DNA of 6,924 nucleotides from Planctomycetaceae bacterium. GTDB taxonomy: Bacteria; Planctomycetota; MHYJ01; SBBU01. The position numbers and the translations under genes were made by a program. Numbering within the stretch: position 1 is the stretch's first letter; the number at the start of each line of letters is the position of its first letter. Positions 1 to 5,176 of this stretch are shown piece by piece. The notes beneath the pieces are model-generated. The model had not been told where the DNA came from, did not search any database, and was given only the letters and a program-made list of their open reading frames with translations. The DNA lies in contig SBBU01000135.1 in NCBI GenBank assembly GCA_005239585.1, positions 1-6,924 of the forward strand, written 5' to 3'.

Positions 1-455
1 AGGAAATCAGACTTGAAAATGAATTTCTCGCGATTTGCAACACCAAAACCAAGTCCCTTGTTGATCTTAATTTTGGTGAAATTGATATTCTAACACGCAA
101 GGAGCAGTATGTGCTCTCCGCTCTTGCCCAGACTATAAGAGCAAGATTGCAACTTCTTGAGGAAGAGGCCAGAAAACTCAACACAAGCGAACTGAGCGTG
201 ACCACTTTTGCATCAAGATTACAAGATCCAATCAAATCTCAACTACTTGAACTTTGCAAGACACTTCGATCAACCATGACAGAGGTAAATAAGGTTCTAA
301 CCAGAAATAAAGCGCTCACAGAAACATATCTCACAACCTCGACAGATTTCTTTGACACTATTTGCTCCTCAGTATCTGACAATGTCGCTTATTCCCGTTA
401 TGGAATAGATCCAAGAAAATCAGCCCCAAAACTTATTATTGATCAGGTTATTTAA
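1..455 (+). CDS. flgN: FlgN-like flagellar export chaperone, 5'-truncated
   Basis: Partial gene; the reading frame is open from base 3 to the TAA at 453-455, giving 150 residues. A GTG at 111 could be taken for the start, but the same frame continues upstream without a stop and encodes a helical stretch (LENEFLAICNTKTKSLVDLN) typical of the FlgN N-terminus, so the true start lies before the window. FlgN proteins are usually about 140-165 residues, so only a few residues are probably missing. The sequence looks all-helical: a first helix around a K-E-Q-Y turn, then a charged helix (RARLQLLEEEARKLN), and a C-terminal helix before a short tail with YSRYGIDPRK. The family is a cytoplasmic chaperone that holds FlgK and FlgL for type III export. 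Identification rests mainly on this architecture and on the position directly before flgK, because FlgN sequences are poorly conserved. The stop overlaps the flgK start by one base. Three Cys residues are present, unlike in the exported proteins downstream. Confidence 0.75.
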   Translation, partial: EIRLENEFLAICNTKTKSLVDLNFGEIDILTRKEQYVLSALAQTIRARLQLLEEEARKLNTSELSVTTFASRLQDPIKSQLLELCKTLRSTMTEVNKVLTRNKALTETYLTTSTDFFDTICSSVSDNVAYSRYGIDPRKSAPKLIIDQVI

Positions 456-2389
456 TGACGCTCTTTACAGCCCTTACAACTGCAGTATCAAGCCTTCAGG
501 CGCAGACCGCATCGCTACAGACAACAGCACACAATGTTTCCAATGCTAATACGCCGGGCTTTTCACGTCAACGAGTTGAACTTCAGACGGGAAGACCCAA
601 CGATTTCGTTTTCTTCCAGATAGGTACAGGCGTTAGGCTAAAGCGTATCCAGAGAATTATAGATGATACCCTTGAGACTCGCCTCCGCGACTCGCTCAGT
701 TCACTCGGTAATTTGAATGTCAAAAACCGTGCTTTAGACAGATTAGAATCTATCCTCGCGGCCTTGGAAGATGGAGATTTATCATCTACTTTTTCTAAAT
801 TCTTTGGGAGCCTTGAAATGCTTGCCAATAATCCATCAGATTTTTCAGCTAGATCCATGGTTATTGAGACAGGAAAACAGCTTGCCGATACATTCAATTT
901 TATCGGGACTAGGATCAGAGAGGCCAGAGAGGCACTTAACGATGAAGTTGTAGTCTCAGTTGATGAAGTAAACAGACTAACAGATGAAATAGCCGCACTT
1001 AATAGGGAGATCGCAAGCCTTGAAAATGCAGGAAACGACAGCGGTACTGCAAATGACCTCAGAGATAGGAGAGAATTGCTTGTCAAGCAATTATCAGAGC
1101 TTGTTAAGGTCAGGACTGTAGAGGCCCCAAACGGGGAATTAAATGTCCTTGCAGGCTCTAGCTTTATAGTATTTGGCGGCCAGTCGTTTGATATTACGAC
1201 TCTTACAACCACTGATGACTCGACACTAATCTCATCCCCTGTATTCGCAAACACTCCCGGCTTGTTTGACATTAAAGAAGGCAAACTAAAGGGCCTGATA
1301 GATTCACGTGATACAACATTAAAAGATTTTCAGCGTGATATAGATGTCCTCTCATGGTCATTTATGAATGAAATTAACAAGGTACAATCAACCGGACAGG
1401 GACTCAAGAGATTCACAGATCTTATAAGCTCAGGCTCTATGAGCAGCAATAATTCAGCGCTCACAGTAAATGGAAGCATAACCTCTCTTGGTGCATCAAA
1501 CACTGTTGTTGATTCCAGTCTAATCGGATTCCCTAACTTGGCAGGCCAACAGATACTCTTTTTGTCAGGTCAGAATCAACTTGAGAGAAGAACCATAACA
1601 GCATTTGACTCATCTACAGGGACAATCACACTTGATAGAAATCTCTCAAAGCCCCATGCGATCGGTGATAGATACCACATATCATCGCTTGAATATCCAG
1701 TTACAAATGGAAGCTTTAAACTAGTCGTTACAAACGAGACAACCGGGACTCAGGACACCTTTAACGTCATTATAGATCTTGATAAATCTCTGGGTGCAGG
1801 GCCAACGATTACTGATACAACTCTAAACGATATTGTAACACAGATAAATACTTTTCTCCCGGGGACAATTACAGCCTCTTTAACATCCGATAACCGGCTC
1901 AGGATTCAGTCTTCAACGAATACGATAACCTTTAGCTTTGCAGAGGATTCGAGCGGATTTCTTGCAGCGATGGGTCTTAACACATTTTTCAACGGGACAC
2001 GCTCAACTAACATGGCTGTAAACCAGATCCTTGCCAGCGATCCGAATTTACTCTCCGCAGCATCAAGCAACAACCCCGGCGACAATTCTAATCTCCTGCG
2101 CATGATAAACCTCAGGAGCCAGCGTCTTGTCAAAGGGGATTCCAGCTTTGAGGACTTTTATCAAAGAATTGTCGGCACTGCCGCTGTACTCAAATCACAG
2201 ACAAATGACAGATTTGAGAATCAAAAGCTCATCAACGAACAGCTAAGCAATCAGCGACAAAGGGTCTCAGGAGTAAACCTTGAAGAAGAGGCAATCAACA
2301 TGATAACCTTCCAACGTGCATTCCAGGCCTCTGCAAGAATGATCACTGCCGTTGACGAAGTGTTGCGGATACTTTTAGGTAGCGTATAA
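455..2389 (+). CDS. flgK: flagellar hook-associated protein 1 FlgK (hook-filament junction)
   Basis: FlgK forms the first junction ring between hook and filament, outside the cell, after type III export. The N-terminus has the rod/hook family helix and signature (NVSNANTPGFSRQRVELQT, residues 27-45). The C-terminus has the matching terminal helix (VSGVNLEEEAINMITFQRAF, 604-623, then QASARMITAVDEVLRILL). Residues about 90-310 are the conserved helical and D1 region, including the NDLRDRRELLVKQLSELVKV stretch. At 644 residues it is about 100 longer than the E. coli protein. The extra length sits in the middle: a beta-rich insert at about 345-412 and a Flagellin_IN-like module at about 417-510. 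It has no signal peptide and no cysteine, as expected for an axial protein. The ATG lies in a TAATG overlap with the flgN stop and has only a weak AGG upstream, so its translation is probably coupled. Its stop overlaps the flgL start in the same way. Confidence 0.96.
   Translation: MTLFTALTTAVSSLQAQTASLQTTAHNVSNANTPGFSRQRVELQTGRPNDFVFFQIGTGVRLKRIQRIIDDTLETRLRDSLSSLGNLNVKNRALDRLESILAALEDGDLSSTFSKFFGSLEMLANNPSDFSARSMVIETGKQLADTFNFIGTRIREAREALNDEVVVSVDEVNRLTDEIAALNREIASLENAGNDSGTANDLRDRRELLVKQLSELVKVRTVEAPNGELNVLAGSSFIVFGGQSFDITTLTTTDDSTLISSPVFANTPGLFDIKEGKLKGLIDSRDTTLKDFQRDIDVLSWSFMNEINKVQSTGQGLKRFTDLISSGSMSSNNSALTVNGSITSLGASNTVVDSSLIGFPNLAGQQILFLSGQNQLERRTITAFDSSTGTITLDRNLSKPHAIGDRYHISSLEYPVTNGSFKLVVTNETTGTQDTFNVIIDLDKSLGAGPTITDTTLNDIVTQINTFLPGTITASLTSDNRLRIQSSTNTITFSFAEDSSGFLAAMGLNTFFNGTRSTNMAVNQILASDPNLLSAASSNNPGDNSNLLRMINLRSQRLVKGDSSFEDFYQRIVGTAAVLKSQTNDRFENQKLINEQLSNQRQRVSGVNLEEEAINMITFQRAFQASARMITAVDEVLRILLGSV
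1487..1984 (+). other. FlgK central beta insert plus Flagellin_IN-like module (residues about 345-510)
   Basis: This is a sub-gene region. The first part (residues 345-412) has the pattern LAGQQILFLSG, then RRTITAFDSSTGTITLDR, then GDRYHIS. This resembles a small beta module of the form 'modification of a surface, RTIT-x-Y/F-D-x-TGTITLD, GD-x-Y-x-I' that I recall from phage structural and other surface proteins. The second part (417-510) runs from NGSFKLVV through TLNDIVTQIN, ITASLTSDNRL and FLAAMGL, and matches the layout of the Flagellin_IN-like modules in the neighbouring flgL. Both parts would lie on the exposed side of the hook-filament junction. Boundaries are estimated by eye. Confidence 0.55.
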
Positions 2390-4341
2390 TGGTAAATCCA
2401 ATCCTGAATTTTTCGAATTCTGCTTTTGGCCGTACAGGCAGTACATTATCACGTGATATTATTTTAGCGAACATACAAAGATTGCAGGATGACATTGCAC
2501 TTACGCAGCAACAGCTATCTAGCGGCGTAAGACTCGTAAGGCCATCGATTGACCCAATCGCTACTCGACGCGTTTTGGATGTGGAAAACCTGCTTAGGAA
2601 AAATAGCCAGTATACACAGAATATCGATCGCGCCACAACAAATTTGAACTTTTCAGACACAGTCCTTACAGGTCTCAAGGATATTGTAGAGAGGGCAAAT
2701 CAAATCATCCTGTCGAATTTGCAGACACCCTTTTCGGACAGCCAGAGACAAACAGCCGCATTAGAGGTCAGTGAGCTCCTTAGGCAGGCTGCAAATCTGG
2801 GAAATTCAACACTTGAAGGCAGATTTATCTTCGCAGGGCAAAGCACTGCCAGTTCGCCAATGTCGTTTGTAGGAAATCTTCTGGCATTTGGCGGCACAAA
2901 CGATCAGCTCACGACAAATATCTCAGACGGCATAATCATGACTGCAAATGTATTGCCTAATGAATCCTTTGGCGTATATTCTGATGGAATCCGTGGCGAG
3001 AATACATCAGACCTTCCAATAGACCTCAACCCTGCCCTAACATTGGGCACTAGGCTTAGCGCATTGAATGGGGGTTTGGGTGTTACAAAGGGTCAATTTT
3101 CAATCACAGGCTCTGGAACATCCACTATTGATATCAGCATAGCAGAGACCGTTTCAGACACAGTTGATCTCATAAATCAAAGGACATCAGTGACAGGTGT
3201 AACCGCGTCTATCACCACAACCGGTATCACACTCACAAGAGCAGGTGGAGGAAACATTACTGTGCAGGAAGTTTTTGGAGGGAGGACCGCCCAATCGCTC
3301 GGGATCCTAACATCATCAACGGGAAGCGCCTCGCCATTCACCGGGACAGACCTCAATCCTGCCGTGACCAAAGACACCACACTCTCCAGTCTCCTTGGAG
3401 GGGTCGGTCTTAGCACTAGCGGAATTGTCATAACAAATCAGACATCTTCAGGGAGCCTGACTGCAACCATAGGCTCTTCTGTCTTTTCGGGAACGAATAC
3501 AATAGAAGATGTACTGAATGCAATAAATGGTTCTTCTGCATATGTCAAGGCAACTATTAACAGCCAGGGAACTGGTATAGATGTTTTTTCAAGACTAAGC
3601 GGTGCAAGACTTAGCATCAGCGAAAATGGCGGGACTACTGCTAGCGAGCTCGGATTGCTTTACACAGCATCGCGCGCAAAATTAACAGATCTTAACAACG
3701 GCCTAGGTATTGGTTCGGTCCCCGGTGACGATATCAGAATTGTCCTGAAAGATGGCACAGCCATTACAATAGATGCTGATAAAGCGCGCAACGTTCGCGA
3801 GTTAGTTGCGTTAATAGATGCACTGCCGAACTTGACAGCAACGCTCAACCCCACAAACTCTATCGTAATCAACGATACAACAGGAGGAGCTGGAACATTC
3901 AGAATTACTAATATTGGCGGGAGTTTTGCCGCAACAAATCTTGGAATAGAGGCCGAGACCGCAGGCGCCACAATAAGCGGGACTTCGCTTAATTTCGTAG
4001 GTGTTCAGGTGGAGGGCATCTTTACATCATTGATAAGACTCCGCGATGGGCTGTCAACTGAAAATGGCAGTCTTATTGCTGAAGCCAAGAGGATTCTAGA
4101 TATTGCTCAAAGAAAGGTGCTAGACTCTTCAGCCATCGCAGGTTTGAGAGTTCAGACTTTGGAGCTGGTGAGAAATAGGTTGGACAGAGAAAAACTTGAT
4201 CTTGAGAAATTCCGATCGCAGGATAAAGATATTGACATGGCTGAGGTTGCAAGCAGATTCCAGCTTCAGATGAATACGCTTCAATCTGCCCTATTAACCA
4301 GCGTCAGGGCCATGCAACTTAACATCTTTAATCTCTTATAA
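2389..4341 (+). CDS. flgL: flagellar hook-associated protein 3 FlgL, enlarged
   Basis: FlgL forms the second junction ring, joining FlgK to the flagellin filament. Residues about 17-150 are the flagellin-like N-terminal D0/D1 helices: LANIQRLQDDIALTQQQLSS, GVRLVRPSIDPIATRRVLDV, then LEGRFIFAGQ, the usual end of the FlgL N-terminal domain. Residues about 540-650 are the C-terminal helices (DIDMAEVASRFQLQMNTLQS, then LLTSVRAMQLNIFNLL). At 650 residues it is roughly twice the size of the E. coli protein (317). The excess is three tandem Flagellin_IN-like modules at residues 212-307, 321-424 and 430-520. There is no cysteine and no signal peptide, consistent with export through the flagellar type III system. 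The N-terminus has about 16 residues before the usual start of the first helix (MVNPILNFSNSAFGRT). The ATG sits in a TAATG overlap with the flgK stop. The gene ends 96 bases before fliW. Confidence 0.95.
   Translation: MVNPILNFSNSAFGRTGSTLSRDIILANIQRLQDDIALTQQQLSSGVRLVRPSIDPIATRRVLDVENLLRKNSQYTQNIDRATTNLNFSDTVLTGLKDIVERANQIILSNLQTPFSDSQRQTAALEVSELLRQAANLGNSTLEGRFIFAGQSTASSPMSFVGNLLAFGGTNDQLTTNISDGIIMTANVLPNESFGVYSDGIRGENTSDLPIDLNPALTLGTRLSALNGGLGVTKGQFSITGSGTSTIDISIAETVSDTVDLINQRTSVTGVTASITTTGITLTRAGGGNITVQEVFGGRTAQSLGILTSSTGSASPFTGTDLNPAVTKDTTLSSLLGGVGLSTSGIVITNQTSSGSLTATIGSSVFSGTNTIEDVLNAINGSSAYVKATINSQGTGIDVFSRLSGARLSISENGGTTASELGLLYTASRAKLTDLNNGLGIGSVPGDDIRIVLKDGTAITIDADKARNVRELVALIDALPNLTATLNPTNSIVINDTTGGAGTFRITNIGGSFAATNLGIEAETAGATISGTSLNFVGVQVEGIFTSLIRLRDGLSTENGSLIAEAKRILDIAQRKVLDSSAIAGLRVQTLELVRNRLDREKLDLEKFRSQDKDIDMAEVASRFQLQMNTLQSALLTSVRAMQLNIFNLL
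3022..3948 (+). repeat. Three tandem Flagellin_IN-like modules within flgL
   Basis: Three diverged protein repeats of about 90-105 residues lie end to end. Module 1 (3022-3309) opens DLNPALTLGTRLSALNGGLG and closes TAQSLGIL. Module 2 (3349-3660) opens DLNPAVTKDTTLSSLLGGVG and closes TASELGLL. Module 3 (3676-3948) opens AKLTDLNNGLGI and closes AATNLGIE. Each contains a short helix of the form T/N-V/I-x-D/E-x-V-x-x-I-N/D (TVSDTVDLIN, TIEDVLNAIN, NVRELVALID) followed by a strand of the VTAS/VKAT/LTAT type. The openings of modules 1 and 2 are still alike in DNA (GACCTCAAYCCTGCC), which points to internal duplication; module 3 has lost the DLNPA opening. Confidence 0.8.
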
Positions 4342-4372
4342 ATCCTGCTTTTCTGACTGAAGTAGAGATATG

Positions 4373-4378
4373 TATTAT
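4373..4378 (+). promoter_or_regulatory. Possible -10 element before fliW-csrA
   Basis: TATTAT at 4373-4378 is preceded directly by TG, and the nearest -35-like hexamer at a 17-base spacing (TTTCTG, 4350-4355) is poor. It would start a transcript just upstream of the GGA hairpin. I see no convincing FliA-type (TAAA...GCCGATAA) or sigma-54 type (TGGCAC...TTGC) promoter in this 96-base gap. Read-through from flgL is equally possible. Confidence 0.2.
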
Positions 4379-4385
4379 TGGAAGA

Positions 4386-4413
4386 TGTTCAAAGAAATGG
4401 CTGGATTTGAACA
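4386..4413 (+). promoter_or_regulatory. Hairpin in the fliW leader with a GGA in its loop (candidate CsrA site)
   Basis: TGTTCAAA at 4386-4393 and TTTGAACA at 4406-4413 form a perfect 8-bp inverted repeat around a 12-base loop, GAAATGGCTGGA. The loop ends in a GGA at 4403-4405. A second GGA lies at 4380-4382, 23 bases upstream. CsrA proteins bind GGA triplets, preferably in hairpin loops, and one dimer can bridge two sites. The 3' arm ends 24 bases before the fliW GTG. There is no T-run after it, so it does not look like a terminator. A DNA-level operator using the same dyad is the main alternative. The inverted repeat is directly visible; its role is inferred. Confidence 0.45.
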
Positions 4414-4437
4414 AGTACTAAATTTCGTAAATGCGCT

Positions 4438-4881
4438 GTGAAAATTAAAACTCTTAAATTTAACGAAATTACCGTTGATGATTCTCAGATCTATACCATT
4501 CCAGATGGTATGTTGGGATTTTCTCAATATAAAAAATATGCGCTTGTTCAGTTGGAGAATCTCAAACCACTAGGGCTGTTTCAATCATGTGATGACCCCG
4601 CAATTGGTTTTATAGTCTGCGACCCGAAACTCTTCTTTAAAGACTATCAGCTGACTCTCCGTGCAGAAGACAAGACAAAACTCGACTTGAAACGCCCCGA
4701 GGATATGCAGACCCTTGTAACTCTGACTTTTGGCTCTCGAAAGGAGGATACCACCGCCAATCTAAAAGGTCCTCTGATAATCAATAAACAAAGCAAATTT
4801 GCAGCCCAAATAGTTCTTGAAGAAAACCGCTATTCAACCAAACACAAAATCTTTACAGACGCTGAAAAACGTAGTAAGTGA
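4438..4881 (+). CDS. fliW: flagellar assembly factor FliW (CsrA antagonist)
   Basis: FliW is a small cytoplasmic beta-barrel protein that binds flagellin or, when flagellin has been exported, CsrA, relieving CsrA repression. The 147 residues match the family length and carry its landmarks in order: the N-terminal strand MKIKTLKFNEITVDD, the turn IPDGMLGF (21-28), the core LFQSCDDPAIGFIVCDP (47-63), NLKGPLIIN (108-116), and the final strand AAQIVLEENRYSTKHKI (122-138). The start is GTG at 4438. An in-frame TGA at 4408-4410 and the absence of any ATG, GTG or TTG in between leave no earlier start, and MKIKT is the usual FliW beginning. No Shine-Dalgarno is visible in the 25 bases before it. The canonical core usually has a tryptophan before LQS, replaced here by GLF. 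The csrA gene follows after 30 bases, an arrangement common where the two proteins interact. Confidence 0.96.
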   Translation: MKIKTLKFNEITVDDSQIYTIPDGMLGFSQYKKYALVQLENLKPLGLFQSCDDPAIGFIVCDPKLFFKDYQLTLRAEDKTKLDLKRPEDMQTLVTLTFGSRKEDTTANLKGPLIINKQSKFAAQIVLEENRYSTKHKIFTDAEKRSK

Positions 4882-4900
4882 AATTTTTACATCTTTTTCA

Positions 4901-4909
4901 AGGAGGGGA
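4901..4909 (+). promoter_or_regulatory. Strong csrA ribosome binding site containing two GGA triplets
   Basis: AGGAGGGGA lies 2 bases before the csrA ATG, with the AGGAGG core (4901-4906) spaced 5 bases from it. It is the strongest Shine-Dalgarno in the window. GGA occurs at 4902-4904 and again at 4907-4909, so the element could also be a CsrA target, giving negative autoregulation. GGA in a Shine-Dalgarno is common by chance, so that second role is only a suggestion. Confidence 0.8.
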
Positions 4910-4911
4910 AT

Positions 4912-5145
4912 ATGTTAGTTCTTAGTAGAAACGTAGACGAGACCATAATGATCGGTGACGCGATCGAAATTATGGTTGTCGATGTCAAAGGGGGTAGAGT
5001 AAAAATAGGGATAAGGGCACCTCAGTATGTGCCCGTATACAGAAAAGAGATCTATATGGCGATAAAGAACGAGAATCTTGTCTCGTCACAGTCAATACCT
5101 GCTGAAACAGACCTAAGTGAAATTGCCAACATGTTCGGCAAGTAG
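4912..5145 (+). CDS. csrA: carbon storage regulator CsrA, FliW-responsive type
   Basis: CsrA is a dimeric RNA-binding regulator that binds GGA motifs in mRNA leaders and usually blocks translation. The 77 residues include the N-terminal strand MLVLSRNVDETIMIGD with the RNA-contact residues L4 and R6, the GGRVKIGIRAP core, and VPVYRKEIY with the second key arginine R44. Position 43 is tyrosine where histidine is usual. Residues 50-77 form a helix and a C-terminal extension that is absent from the 61-residue E. coli protein but present in Bacillus CsrA, where it is needed for FliW binding. N55 is also kept, the position whose change in B. subtilis disrupts FliW control. This and the adjacent fliW indicate protein-level antagonism and not only small-RNA sponging. 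The start is unambiguous, with a strong ribosome binding site. The flagellin gene begins 31 bases after the stop. Confidence 0.97.
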   Translation: MLVLSRNVDETIMIGDAIEIMVVDVKGGRVKIGIRAPQYVPVYRKEIYMAIKNENLVSSQSIPAETDLSEIANMFGK

Positions 5146-5155
5146 AAAATTGACT

Positions 5156-5167
5156 GGTATAGATACC
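5156..5167 (+). promoter_or_regulatory. Short dyad in the csrA-flagellin spacer
   Basis: GGTATAGATACC has 5-base arms (GGTAT/ATACC) around AG and ends 9 bases before the flagellin ATG. It occupies the place where a Shine-Dalgarno would be expected. As RNA it could form only a small stem (GGTA/TACC with a four-base loop). It may be a protein site, a small structure affecting initiation, or chance; a 12-base imperfect palindrome is weak evidence. Confidence 0.25.
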
Positions 5168-5176
5168 TAAATTATT

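Noticed and set aside
111..455. GTG at 111 as the start of the first gene
   Set aside because: The frame stays open to base 3 and encodes FlgN-like helix upstream, so the gene is truncated by the window and does not start at 111.
583..1284. Long minus-strand open frame (233 codons) opposite flgK
   Set aside because: It lies fully antisense to conserved FlgK sequence, has Ser/Leu-rich shadow composition, and shows no recognisable domain or ribosome binding site.
3660..3971. Minus-strand open frame (103 codons) opposite flgL module 3
   Set aside because: Shadow of the flgL repeats with no start signal or family resemblance.
4399..4412. TGGCTGGATTTGAA as a sigma-54 promoter before fliW
   Set aside because: The GG to GC spacing and the TTGC element do not fit the -24/-12 consensus, and the bases belong to the hairpin.
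4431..4448. Five-codon open frame (ATGCGCTGTGAAAATTAA) overlapping the fliW GTG start
   Set aside because: It could be a regulatory mini-ORF, but it has no ribosome binding site and a five-codon frame is easily due to chance; worth noting only if conserved in relatives.
5150..5163. TTGACT followed by TATAGA as a promoter for flagellin
   Set aside because: The two hexamers are only 2 bases apart, not the 16-18 needed, and no FliA-type consensus is present.
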